A DNA stretch of 64,000 nt from Halichoerus grypus (GCF_964656455.1 NC_135712.1:73165239-73229238), one strand, 5' to 3'; positions 34,616 through 44,479 are shown, counted from the first letter of the stretch. Numbers and translations are program-made. The notes: generated by a model not told the origin, from the letters alone.

Positions 34616-35094
34616 GGAATTCTTAATCTCAGGAAACAAACTGAGGGTTGCTGGAGTGGGGGGTGGGGTGGGAGGGATGGGGTGACTGGGTGATGGACAC
34701 TGGGGAGGGTATGTGTTCTGGTAAGCGCTGTGAACTGTGCAAGACTGTTGAATCTCAGATCTGTACCTCTGAAACAAATAATGCAATATATGTTAAGAAA
34801 GAAAAAAAGAAGAAGAAGAATGTAGCAGGAGGGGAAGAATGAAGGGGGGGAAATCGGAGGGGGAGAAGAACCATGAGAGACGATGGACTCTGAAAAACAA
34901 ACTGAGGGTTCTAGAGGGGAGGGGGTTGGGAGGATGGGTTAGCCTGGTGATGGGTATTGAGGAGGGCACGTTCTGCATGGAGCACTGGGTGTTATGCACA
35001 AACAATGAATCATGGAACACTATATCTAAAACTAATGATGTAATGTAGGGGGATTAACATAACAATAAAAAAATTAAAAAAAAAAAAAAAAAAA
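34616..35094 (+). other. L1 3' UTR with two G-rich modules and poly(A)
   Basis: Two related blocks each start AAACAAACTGAGGGTT and continue into G-rich sequence: one at about 34635-34730, the other at about 34898-34975. An AAAGAAAAAAAGAAGAAGAAGAA stretch lies between them. The element ends with AATAAAAAAATTA and the A-tail. G-rich polypurine tracts are a general feature of L1 3' UTRs. Confidence 0.85.
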
Positions 35095-35159
35095 AGAACA
35101 CGGTTCCTACCTTCCAGATGGTCTAGATGAACTAAGAGAATACAAAGAAGAAAGTGATT

Positions 35160-35530
35160 AGGATGGAACTGGAGAGGATTATGCTAAGTGAAATAAGTCA
35201 AGCAGGGCAAGACAATTATCATACGGTTTCACTCATATGTGGAACATAAGGAATAGCATGGAGGACCACAGGAAAAGGGAGGGAAAACTGAATGGGAAGA
35301 AATCAGAGAGGGAGACAAACAACTGAGAGACTCTGGACTCTGGGAAACAAACTGAGGGTTACAGAAAGGATGGGGGTGGGGGGATGGTGTAACCAGGTGA
35401 TAGTATTAAGGAGGGCAAGTGATGTGATGAACACTGGGTGTTATATGCAACTAATGAATCATTGAACACTACATCAAAAACTAATGATGTACTATATGTT
35501 GACTAACTGAACATAATAATAAAAAAAAAG
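35160..35530 (+). mobile_element. 5'-truncated L1 tail, sense
   Basis: It covers the last ORF2 codons (GGAACTGGAGAGGATTATGC) to AACATAATAATA and A9. It is more diverged than the tail of the neighbouring full-length L1. The possible target duplication is short (AAAGTG) and uncertain. Confidence 0.88.
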
Positions 35531-35571
35531 TGGGGGAGGTTGGGATCTTTAGGAGTGAGGATAGTGATATT

Positions 35572-35612
35572 CTCACCCCCCCGCCCCGCACTCCCCCCCC
35601 CCCCGCCCCCAC
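35572..35612. repeat. C-rich tract
   Basis: About 40 bases are almost only C, with scattered G and A (CACCCCCCCGCCCC and onward). The complementary strand has long G-runs. Confidence 0.85.
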
Positions 35613-36082
35613 AAGATAGTGTTACAGGGGCTGTCCTGGAAGAGGTAGAATTGAATTAAGCCTGGAAACCCTGGGATGGTTTGATTGATCTGGCTTCCCC
35701 ATCCTCAGAGACCAGAAGAAACCCTTTGGAGTGCTTGCTTGTTTGCCTTTTTTTTCCTGTGAAATTTTGCATCTGGCTGTGGCCTCATGGCTTGGAGAGT
35801 AATAGGGAAAACTAGCTCTTTTCTGAGAATCTACCTCCCTGCCTTGAATTTTGTTATATGTGCCATTGACTCATATTCACATCCAGATTCCTCAATAAAT
35901 GATGACAGGCTTTTTCCTTCAAGGCTTTATATCTACTAGTGTTCAAGGGCGTGTAATTTTGTGTAGAATGTTTATTAACTCCATAAACTTACAGGATTAT
36001 ATTAAAATGATGTTTCCTAAGTTGGATTTTAGCCTGATGACTTCTCTTAACTTCATGGGGGTTTTGGTGTCTATTTCCTCAG

Positions 36083-36229
36083 GATGAATTCCAAACTTAC
36101 TCATGGAAAAAGGTAATGTGGATCTACCTGTCATCATTAAACAGAGAGTTTGGTGTCACTCCTGACCACACTCTCATTACAGATGAGGAGTACATCATAA
36201 ATAGAGCCATCAGAAAGCCAGACCTAAAG
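36083..36229 (+). CDS. ATP13A4: ATP13A4 internal exon (window exon 2)
   Basis: It encodes 49 residues, DEFQTYSWKK to NRAIRKPDLK, phase 0 at both ends. The acceptor is TATTTCCTCAG ending at 36082, and the donor is GTAAGT at 36230. It joins in frame with the exon 19.7 kb upstream, giving ...LLRTT-DEFQTY... as in remembered human ATP13A4. This part of the N-terminal cytosolic region is specific to P5B pumps and has no catalytic residue. Compared with human memory it has scattered changes around positions 17-30 of the exon (SSLNREFGVTPDH). Confidence 0.95.
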
Positions 36230-36339
36230 GTAAGTAAATCATGGTAACTGCAGATTCTAGAGAAATGTAATTTTTCTCCCACAGAATGTAAGTTTAGATC
36301 CTCCACCATGCCAATCCTCTACAGTATACATAGAACCTT

Positions 36340-36590
36340 ATAAAGAACATGTACTTTGGAGATAGACAGAGCTGAGTTCAAATCTCAGCTTCATCCTTTT
36401 AAACTGTACAGCCTTGGATCTGTTACTAAACTCTGCTGAGCCTGTTTCTTCATGTATAAAATAATGATGATAATGCCTACCTCTAATGTTCATTGATGAC
36501 ATTCAATAAGTTAAGGAATACAAAGATCAATATGGTGCCAGGTACATAGTAGATTCTCTGTACACATTAGCTCTTAGTACCATCAGGCCC
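36340..36590 (+). repeat. MIR SINE, sense
   Basis: GACAGAGCTGAGTTCAAATCTCAGC, then GAGCCTGTTTCTTCATGTATAAAATAATG, then GGTGCCAGGTACATAGTAG follow MIR through its length. Confidence 0.8.
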
Positions 36591-38284
36591 TGTATGATAA
36601 CCTATGAAACAGGGTTTCTCTTACTGAAAGATAATCACCCAGAAACATCCCAGGGGCTTTGCTTATGTCTGCAAAATGACCTTATTTTGAATTCTCTCAT
36701 TCAAATGTATTTGGGTTACTCCCTCTTCTCCATATTAAATTAATACTACTTAGATTATGACTAGCTAACATTCATATTAAAGACATATTTTATAAGACAG
36801 ACTGTTTTCTCTTAAATTTATGTGTGTGTAGACAGCTAATGAGCTCAAGGTCAATTTTTAAAAATAATAAAAGTCAGTTGCTGAGTTTCTCTATTGTCAA
36901 TTGTTATCACCCAATTGTCTTAACTGCCCAAACAAACAAAAACAAAAGAGGTCAAACACCTTCAACTAGCAGATTGCATAATCTGTCAGGTGGTTATTCA
37001 CCTGGAAAAGCAGGCATCCCAAATCAATTTTATGGACCTGAGATTATTATTGACCTCCACCTTCTTTAATTGCATCAAACAAATAAATGGACAACAAGAT
37101 GAAGAAATGTTCAAATAAACAAAATGTAAAGAAGGGGCAGAAGTCTTGAAATGGAAAGCTCTGGCACCAGGCTTGATATCCTCATTTACCACATATGGCT
37201 TAGAGAGTTTGGCTAATTGCTGCCTCTCTGAGCCTTGAGCTTCTCATTTATAAAATGAGAGCAATAACTCCTTCTGTGCCTATTTCTCAGGCCATTGTAA
37301 ACCTGAGATGAGAAGGTGGACATTAAGGTGATTGGTGAACTGTGCTGAACTACATTCATAAAGGACAGAAACTTCCATTGACATTGGAGGAGGTTCCACA
37401 GGCTCAGCCATGACAATACTGACGGTGACGGTGAGGAGAGCAACAGTACCAACATGACAACCATTTAGGCCCTTCAGGGAGAGCTTGGAGACCTGCAGCA
37501 AAAGAGCTCTGTCAGGTTTACAAATGCAGGCTAAGAGGAGACTCTAAGGATCATTGTGGGATCACAGGCAAAAGGAAAACCCAGTGCTTAACCTGTTAAA
37601 CAGGATGCTCTCACAACGTGTTTCAACAAGAAATGAGCAGCAGGAAGCCTGGGGAGGGGCAAGCTTCTGAGCAGAAAGATGAAAATCACCCCACCTCATA
37701 CCCCTGACGTCCTAATTACTATTTCCTGGTCTGAAGTTCTGGGAAATGGGCAAATAAACTCCACCCCATGCAAATATTTTACTTCACATCTTACTGGAAT
37801 CTAGAGCCTCTGAAGGGGATGAGGGAGGCAGAGAAACTCCAGGCAGAGATGATTCCTGCTAGGGGAATGTTAAAGATATTTGAAAGGTCTATGATGGGGG
37901 ATCATTCTTCTCACTCTGTGAGGATTGGCCTCAAGAAATTATCAGGAGATAATGGAACTTTCTATTTTCTGGCCTGAGGTAAAATTTACCAGCAACCTCT
38001 TTATTCCCCGTTATTGCTGCCTTCATCTGCTGATGTTCTGGTCTATTATGTTTTATAAGCTTCTCAGTCTCAGTCTGAGCTTTCACATCCTCTGGATTTA
38101 GGCTCCCTAATGGAGCAGGGGCCTCACATTCTCCCACAGCTTGCCCTTTAAAAATGTTCTAACTCAGATTTTTGAACCTATGTAATTAATAAAGGAGGCA
38201 ACCCTCACTTTCTACAGCTTGAATCCTGGCAGCGATGGGATTTTTCAGACCTTCTTCTGAGACTGTCTTGAACATTATATCCTT
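36591..38284. other. Intron sequence, unassigned
   Basis: I see no exon or repeat I can name in this 1.7-kb stretch. Short open frames (60-83 codons) have no recognisable domain. Confidence 0.35.
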
Positions 38285-38480
38285 TGAGAGACTGGACTTT
38301 GGAGCCAGATGGGTTTGAGTTCAAATTCAACCCCTGCTTCTTAATAGGTGTGATCTTGACTTAATCAAAATGAACTTCAGGGATGAAGGATGAAGTGAAG
38401 GTGAAAATAATACTTGTCCTGCCAGAGGATGATGAAAAAGACTAAAGAGAATGTGTGAAAAGCCCCCAAGTCCTCAACAG
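38285..38480 (+). repeat. MIR SINE relic, sense
   Basis: ACTTTGGAGCCAGATGGGTTTGAGTTCAAATTCAACCC is the MIR head region; the rest is diverged. Confidence 0.55.
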
Positions 38481-38799
38481 ACAGTAGCTGTGAGTACAGT
38501 CCAGCTCAGCTTGCAGAATTACAGGGACTGAACAGGAAAGGCAGGTGTGAGGCAGGAAGCGTGAGGTCCCAACGTGGTCCATGACTGCCTTCACACACTC
38601 TTTCCTTACTCCAACTTGAAGCTTGTGAAGGAAGAATCGCTCCCAGCAGCAGTGCACTCCAATTTTATATATTGAAAATCAATTGGAAAATAGGATTTAT
38701 TTTTTTAAAGTTATTTTGCAACCAGTCTTGCTGAAATAAATCCATTCTGTAAAATAAAACATACAGTATTTAACACTCTTACCGGGTAACTCTGAATGT

Positions 38800-38850
38800 C
38801 TGTGTGTGTGTGTGTGTGCACAAGGATGTGCACAAGGATGTGCACACACA
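38800..38850. repeat. (GT)n and GTGCACAAGGAT short repeat
   Basis: A (TG)9 run is followed by tandem GTGCACAAGGAT units. Confidence 0.8.
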
Positions 38851-38924
38851 TATATTTATCGAACAGTGTTAAGATTCATTTACTGTAACCCAGGTCTTGA
38901 AGCTTAGGGATTTAACCTCTATTT

Positions 38925-39040
38925 CTAGTTGTCATGTGGTTGTACAAAGCATTCATTTACTTATTTACTAAATAATGTGTCGAACACTTACTATGTTTCA
39001 GCTATATGCTCTTCCCAGTTCTAGAATTTATCTAATGATT
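38925..39040 (-). mobile_element. Possible L2 3'-end relic, antisense
   Basis: CATTCATTTACTTATTTACTAAATAATGTG, then GAACACTTACTATGTTTCAG is antisense L2-like. Confidence 0.45.
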
Positions 39041-39204
39041 ATACGGATACTATTCATGGGTATAGAACGTACTCAGAAGAGCTGCGGTGGAAATTAGAGA
39101 TAATCTGCTCAATTGCCTCAATTTATGCATGGGGAAACTAAGGTGTAGAAAAATTTACTTGAATTTCTCAAGGACACAATTATCAGAGTAGCTATAAAAA
39201 GAAG

Positions 39205-39372
39205 AACACAGTTTCTCAACTTTGGCCACACATTAGAACTATCTGAGGAAAATTTAAGAATATTTAAATTGCAAACCAGACAAATGAAATCAGAATCTCT
39301 TGGGGGTGGAACCCAGACATTAGTATTTTTTAAAGCTTCCTAGTTAATTCCAGTGGGCAAAATGAGGTTATA
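39205..39372. mobile_element. hAT-Charlie MITE fossil (MER5-group-like)
   Basis: The near-palindromic order TTCTCAACTTTGGCCACACATTAGAAC to TAGTATTTTTTAAAGCTTCCTAG to CCAGTGGGC resembles a remembered hAT MITE with inverted halves. The exact subfamily is uncertain. Confidence 0.5.
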
Positions 39373-39572
39373 AGCATTGCTCCATAACAGTATCACAGTC
39401 TCACTGTATCTCTTTGTGCTCAGTTACATCACCAGTTGATGAAAATTCAGATTTGCATATAAAGTTGCTTAAAGAAATTCAGAAACAAGAATGCCTAATT
39501 GCCATCAGCATTAATCTTATCTTTCCTTTTCACTGCCTGCACCCTCAGACCCTCACTTCCTGGAGCACATTT

Positions 39573-39576
<4 letters not shown>

Positions 39577-39653
<77 letters not shown>

Positions 39654-39861
39654 TTTCTTTCTTTCTTTCTTTCTTTCTTCTTTTTTAATTTATTTGACAG
39701 AGAGAGAGACAGTGAGAGAGGGAACACAAGCAGGGGGAGTAAGAGAGGGAGAAGCAGGCTTCCCGCCAAGCAGGGAGCCCAATGCGGGGCTCGATCTCAG
39801 GACCCTGGGATCATGACCTGAACTGAAGGCAGACGCTTAACGACTGAGCCACCCAGGCGCC
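39577..39861 (-). mobile_element. Can-SINE, antisense, with expanded (CTTT)n tail
   Basis: The SINE body is at about 39684-39861, with its tRNA head on the right. Its A-tail, read as T on this strand, has become a (CTTT)n tract of about 105 bases (39577-39681). The whole unit is bounded by CCTGGAGCACATTTTCTT at 39559-39576 and 39862-39879, so the microsatellite lies inside the inserted DNA. Confidence 0.96.
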
Positions 39862-40021
39862 CCTGGAGCACATTTTCTTGCAATAGCCTGCTCACTGTCT
39901 TCTAGAACTTGCTGCCAGTCTAATCTTTGTCATTGTCTCTTCTATAGTTTTCTCTGGAAGTCCTTGCCTACAAGAAAATGTCCTAGATACCTCATCCTAG
40001 CATTTAAGGCTATACACTCTT

Positions 40022-40026
40022 TATTT

Positions 40027-40087
<61 letters not shown>

Positions 40088-40114
40088 TTTCTTTCTTTCT
40101 TCTTTCTTTCTTTC

Positions 40115-40158
<44 letters not shown>

Positions 40159-40195
40159 TTTCTTTCTTTCTTTTTTTCTTTCTTTCATCTTTATT
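40022..40195. repeat. (CTTT)n microsatellite
   Basis: About 170 bases of CTTT with a few CTT and CTCTTT interruptions. No SINE body adjoins it. Confidence 0.95.
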
Positions 40196-40239
40196 TATCT
40201 TTCTAGCCTCATTCTCCAGTCTGTGATCAAATAGCCCAC

Positions 40240-40440
40240 TCATTTGCCCCTCCCCACAACTAACTTGTGCATAATCTCTTTGAAATGCCCTCTTTCCTTC
40301 TCATCTGAGCAAAAATCTTCCAACCCTTCAAGGCTGCAGCTCAGATGTCATCTCCTCCATGATGCCTTCCGTCATCTGTCCTCTCTATATTTCTATTTTA
40401 ATACTATAAATTTTACTTTATTATATTTTTGTTTCTTTGA
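40240..40440 (+). mobile_element. L2 LINE relic, sense
   Basis: CCTTCAAGGCTGCAGCTCAGATGTCATCTCCTCCATGATGCCTTCC is a familiar sense L2 3'-region string. Confidence 0.7.
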
Positions 40441-40479
40441 TATGTATATGTTTGTATGGTATAGTTTTCTCTCTTTTTT

Positions 40480-40706
40480 TAAGGTTTATTTTTATTTATT
40501 TGAGAGAGAGAGAGAGAGCGCATGCGCGAGCAGGAGCAGGAGGGGCAGAGGGAGAGGGAAAGAGAATCTGAAGCTCCAACTTCAAGCTCAGTGCAGAGCT
40601 CTACCTAGGGCTCCATCTCATGACTGTGAGATCAGGGCCCTGAGATCACGACCTGAGCCAAAACCAAGAACTGGCCACTTAACTGACGGCACCACCCAGG
40701 TGTCCC
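40480..40706 (-). mobile_element. Older Can-SINE, antisense
   Basis: The left tail is TTTATTTTTATTTATTTGAGAG, followed by (GA)n. The diverged head is at the right (CACCACCCAGGTGTCCC). The flanks ATAGTTTTCTCT and CTACTTTTCTCT suggest a mutated target duplication. The body includes GAAGCTCCAACTTCAAGCTC, which differs from the younger SINEs here. Confidence 0.88.
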
Positions 40707-41013
40707 TACTTTTCTCTTTGGTAGATTTTCTTCCCTTGTTGGGTTATCAAATAGTGGAATGCAGAGACTGAGTTTTGTTCACATGCTCATCCATATAGTA
40801 TGCCCATGATACACATCAACTGAATGATAACTTCTAATAAGGAATGCCATTTGTGTATTAGGGAAGGTTGGGATAAGTTAGGAAAGGATAATCTTAAGTA
40901 AGTATATTAGGGCTCTATCTTTGCTTCTTCCCCAGATGCTTCTTTAGCCACTGAACTGCTATGTATTCACTGATCCTTAAACTAGAGACTTTCTTAGTAC
41001 TTTTCTTTTGCAG

Positions 41014-41084
41014 GTGAGATGCATAAAAGTGCAGAAAATAAGGTATGTTTGGAACAACTTAGAAGGACAGTTCCAGAAAATCGG
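41014..41084 (+). CDS. ATP13A4: ATP13A4 internal exon (window exon 3)
   Basis: It is 71 nt long, phase 0 in and two bases over at the end. It encodes VRCIKVQKIRYVWNNLEGQF then QKI plus GG of the next codon. The acceptor is TTTTGCAG ending at 41013, and the donor is GTAAGT at 41085. It joins in frame to ...RKPDLK upstream. The remembered human protein reads VWNYLEGQF here, so one substitution is seen. The segment is part of the cytosolic N-terminal domain. The downstream intron is only 89 bp. Confidence 0.95.
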
Positions 41085-41173
41085 GTAAGTTGTTTTAGCA
41101 GTTTCATCCAAAAGAGAAATTTATCTCAAAAATATTATTTCTAAGTATGTTTTTCTCATTATTATTATTTCAG

Positions 41174-41254
41174 CTGTTTGGAAGACTGGCTCAGTTCTAC
41201 CAAGATACATCTAAAATTTGGATCAGGTCTAACAAGAGAAGAACAAGAGATTAG
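41174..41254 (+). CDS. ATP13A4: ATP13A4 internal exon (window exon 4)
   Basis: It is 81 nt long: one base completes the split Gly codon, 26 whole codons follow, and AG begins a split Arg codon. It encodes CLEDWLSSTKIHLKFGSGLT then REEQEI. The acceptor is TTATTTCAG ending at 41173; the donor is GTACCA at 41255, weaker than the other donors in this gene. The first full codon is TGT (Cys) where I remember Ser in human (KIG-S-LEDW). The GSGLTREEQEIR string is the conserved lead-in to the membrane domain of P5B pumps. Confidence 0.94.
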   Translation: MFGRLAQFYQDTSKIWIRSNKRRTRD

Positions 41255-41396
41255 GTACCACGCCTACTGTTACCTACATCAGCTCAAAAGGACAGTTACC
41301 ATTAGCCAAATAGAGAGCCCAGCACATAGTTATCTTAGCTGGTCCATATCAGAAAACCTTGTAATGCTCTATTCAGTATTTTTAAATTAAATGCAT

Positions 41397-41560
41397 GCAC
41401 ATACATTATCTCACTTCATTAGAGCAACCTTGTGGGGGAGGTAGAACAAACATCCTTATCCTCCCAATATAACACATGAGAAATCTGAGGCTCACAGAGG
41501 TATGATGGCCCAAACGAGGTCACACAGATGGGAGGTGAAAGAAGAGCTGAGTCTTAGAAG
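41397..41560 (-). repeat. MIR SINE, antisense
   Basis: CATTATCTCACTTCATTAGAGCAACC, then CATGAGAAATCTGAGGCTCACAGAGG, then GAGGTCACACAGATGGGAGG follow antisense MIR. Confidence 0.75.
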
Positions 41561-41739
41561 GGCACAGTGTGGAATGTTAAGAGTGTCTCAAAATCTCACT
41601 GTAGGGTTTTGAGCAAGTAACTTCTCATCTCTGGGATTTGATTGCCTAATTTTTAACAAGGGGAGGAGGATTCTGTAAACTTCTTGCTGGTCCTAAGTTT
41701 CTATGATTCTCACATTCTCCTCCACCCCCTTTCCCAGTA

Positions 41740-42115
41740 ATTGAAGGGACCTAGAGCCTTCCTGCATCAGCATCACCTAGAAGCTTGTTAGAAATGCAGA
41801 ATCTAGGGGTGCCTGGGTGGCTCAGTTGGTTAAGCATCTGCCTTTGGCTTGTGTCATGATCTCAGGGTCCTGGGATCGAGCCCCACATCGGGCTCCCTGC
41901 TCAGTGGGGAACCTGCTTCTCCCACTCCCCTCTGCTGCTCCCCCTGCTTGTGCTCTCTCTCTCTGTCAAATAAATAAATAAATAAAATCTTAAAAAAAAA
42001 AAAAGAATCTTAGAGCACACATCATCCTTAATTGAATCAGAGTCTTCCCATTGACAAGATCATGAAGTCATCTGTATGAGCATTAAAGTTTAAGGAGGCA
42101 CTGCTCTAATATATT
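41740..42115 (+). mobile_element. MER5A-like hAT MITE, split by a SINE
   Basis: The left part (CTGCATCAGCATCACCTAGAAGCTTGTTAGAAATGCAGAATCT) and the right part (TTGAATCAGAGTC to GAGCATTAAAGTTTAAGGAGGCACTGCTCTAA) together give the remembered MER5A order. The SINE at 41806-42003 sits between them. Confidence 0.7.
41806..42003 (+). mobile_element. Can-SINE, sense, nested in a MITE
   Basis: The head is GGGTGCCTGGGTGGCTCAG, followed by the CCCCACATCGGGCTCCCTGC region, AAATAAATAAATAAATAAAATC and A13. The flanking AGAATCT copies (before 41806 and near 42004) are the likely short target duplication. Confidence 0.93.
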
Positions 42116-42743
42116 TGCCCAAGCTATTTGATCTGAGAGTCTATATAGAAGGCACAGAGAGAGTGGTTGGTGTTCCCAACAGCAAAATAACTCATAAAGG
42201 GTCATTGCTCTGCATAATCAAAGACACATATCTCTAGGTTTTCAATTAAAGGGCTGTATAACTGTGTGTGAGAGCTATTTTTGAGATCCCAACATCTTTT
42301 CTTAAAACAAATTCTGCAGCTTCCCAGAGCTGAACAGGAGTAGGCAGGTAGGTCTGGTATTTCCAACCAGTAAAACAATTTTCTTGTAATGATCCCTCCA
42401 TCCCACATCCACAGAGCCAAATTTGGGGACAGAGTTGAAAGAGTGCCAATCTTGAAACTACTTGGATGAGGCCATGGCTAAATTAAATACCCAAATTGCC
42501 ATCAGGGAAACATTTAGATCCGAGGAAGAGTCTAATTCAGTAGATGCAATATGATCATGTTTATTGTTTTTGCCCTTGGGAACTCTCCCCTTCCTCAGTT
42601 ATTTTGAACAGGATGGGGGCATTATGTAACAAGGGGGGCTTTTGTTGATTGTGAGAAAGTGAATAGACCTTTTTTTGAATGAGTAAAAAATGGGTTTCAT
42701 TTTTATTATTAATAACTGACTGATCTATGATCTCTCCCTATAG
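42116..42743. other. Intron sequence, unassigned
   Basis: No repeat or extra exon is recognisable. The last 30 bases are the polypyrimidine tract of the next exon. Confidence 0.4.
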
Positions 42744-42813
42744 GAGGTTAATATGCGGGCCTAACACTATCGATGTTGAAATCACACCAATTTGGAAACT
42801 ACTCATCAAGGAG
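42744..42813 (+). CDS. ATP13A4: ATP13A4 internal exon (window exon 5)
   Basis: It is 70 nt: G completes a split Arg codon, then 23 codons RLICGPNTIDVEITPIWKLL plus IKE, ending at phase 0. The acceptor is CTCCCTATAG ending at 42743, and the donor is GTAATC at 42814. RxxxGPNxIxVxxxPxxxLLxxE is the P5B signature just before helix TM1, found across the ATP13A family. It joins ...EQEIR upstream in frame. Confidence 0.96.
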
Positions 42814-43984
42814 GTAATCAGTACTTTCTCTTGGTGCTGGCTGGAGAATAAAGTTTAGTTCTAGTCAAAAGATCAAAAATGCTACTTGTTAATACATAAC
42901 TGTAATTTGGGATATTTTAAAAAAATACAAAGTATAGTTTCTTCATACCTCTTTTCTACTCTTTTTCGTGGAGACCATCTTTTGAACATGTTGCCTGATT
43001 CAGTATAAGATATGATGCCCATGTATCTACTTATCCTTTTATAACTGAATAAACATATATCTCTCTTTCCTTTTTAATCCTATGTTTCTTAGTCTGTCTC
43101 AACTTTGTGAAACTAAAATAATCATTGAAAATTTAAAAACTCAGAACTTTTCTTATGGGCAACAATATACAATTTCCTCAGCATCTAAAATTATAGGAAG
43201 AAAAACGTCTGCTTGGACTTACTAGTTTTCTCCATCTCAATGTGTATGTGGGAGGAAAAAAAGGACTTGACCATCATTTATTGAGTTGAATTTTTCCTCT
43301 TTGACTTTACTACTGGGCTTATTTTTCATTTTGCCATGATTATTATGAAACTGTAACCATACAGCTGTACTCTGGGTCTTTTCCTTCACTTCACTACTTG
43401 CTTTATACAAAGCATACTAAACTCAAGGTACTTTCTCAATATTTCTAGTAAGCTTTCTTTCAGGCATGGGAGGAAGGAAGCAAAAGAGACTGATAGGAAA
43501 TGTTTCTGTGTGCTCCTTCCTTAACCAGAGGCAAGGATTACTGTTCCTATCCTAGACAAATGGAAATAAACTAGAGCGTATTGGAGTAAGGGCGCAATAA
43601 GTCTTAAACCAAAATAGGCTAACGACTGTTGGGAGTTAGCCTCTCCTTTCTCCCACAGTGTTCTACATGTTCAGTGACAGTTTCCCACTTTCAGCCTGGC
43701 TCTCTACTTATGAACAATTGTAGTCTTCAACTTAGTCATTAATCTAAAGTATTTTGATGGCTTTGAAGATAGCAGATAGTGTGTCATAGGGAAGAACAAC
43801 AGACTTGAGAACATTTTAACTTTGTAAACCTGAATACTTTAACTTTGTAAACCTGAAGTGTTAACTTCACCCTTCTGATGGCCAGTACAGTAAACTGGAC
43901 CTGGTAATATCCATACCTTTCACCCTTGCGATGGTCAACGTGAGGACCCGTGAGACACTACTTTGTAAATGATAAAGTGCAGGA
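42814..43984. other. Intron sequence, unassigned
   Basis: A direct duplication of about 17 bases (TTTAACTTTGTAAACCTGAA) occurs at about 43816 and 43839. No other feature is seen. Confidence 0.4.
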
Positions 43985-44225
43985 GTGATCAAAAGTGCTC
44001 CAGGGCCAGATTCCTTGGGTTTAAGCCCTAATCTGTGACTCTTGCAACTGTGTGACCTTGAGCAAGTTTGTCAAGGTCTGAGGCTCAGCTTCTCCATCTT
44101 TGTAATGGTGATAAGTAATAGCTTCTGGGTAATAAGGTAATTATGGAAATTAAAAGAGAAAATTCAGGTAAAGTTGCTTAGTGCAGTGTCTGGCACATGA
44201 CAATTGCTGAATAAATATAATAAGA
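43985..44225 (+). repeat. MIR SINE, sense
   Basis: GATTCCTTGGGTTTAAGCCCTAATC, then CTGTGTGACCTTGAGCAAG, then GCAGTGTCTGGCACATGACAATTGC follow MIR fully. Confidence 0.8.
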
Positions 44226-44344
44226 ATGAGAATATTGTGTGGGGTGATTTGTGTCACAGAGATGCCTATGAAAGCAAACAAGTCAATGAATAGCTAAATG
44301 TGAAGACTAAATACTCCTTTGTCTTTCTGTTTTCCTGCCAACAG

Positions 44345-44479
44345 GTTTTAAATCCATTTTACATATTTCAACTCTTCAGTGTCTGTTTGTGGTTTAGTGA
44401 AGACTATAAGGAATATGCTTTTGCCATCATAATCATGTCCATCATGTCCATAGCTTTGACGGTATATGATCTCAGAGAG
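44345..44479 (+). CDS. ATP13A4: ATP13A4 internal exon (window exon 6), TM1 and TM2
   Basis: It encodes 45 residues at phase 0, VLNPFYIFQLFSVCLWFSED to LTVYDLRE. The acceptor is TTCCTGCCAACAG ending at 44344, and the donor is GTGAGT at 44480. NPFYIFQLFSVCLWF (exon residues 3-17) and YAFAIIIMSIMSIALTVY (24-41) are two hydrophobic helices separated by SEDYKE, matching TM1 and TM2 of P5B ATPases. The Pro in NPFY is conserved in the family. The sequence is nearly identical to the human protein as remembered. Confidence 0.97.

Larger units (their letters stand above)
27957..35094 (+). mobile_element. Full-length L1 retrotransposon, sense, nearly intact
   Basis: The element is 7138 bp and flanked by the 14-bp duplication AGAACACGGTTCCT at 27943-27956 and 35095-35108. 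Parts in order are a 5' UTR (27957-29823) starting GGGGGCGGAGCAAGATGGC, ORF1 (29824-30720), an 81-bp gap, ORF2 (30802-34615, frameshifted once), a 3' UTR and an A-tail of about 20. The identical duplication, complete 5' end and single coding lesion point to a recent insertion. It lies in the same direction as ATP13A4, inside the intron between 16352 and 36083. Confidence 0.98.

Noticed and set aside
39414..39821. 135-codon frame with long Phe-Leu-Ser repeats
   Set aside because: It is translation of the CTTT microsatellite and SINE, not a protein gene.
39577..40195. Regular repeats as a CRISPR array
   Set aside because: The unit is 4 bases with no spacers, in an animal genome. It is a microsatellite.
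40244..40771. 175-codon open frame
   Set aside because: It runs from an L2 relic into an antisense SINE, so it is a chance fusion of repeats.
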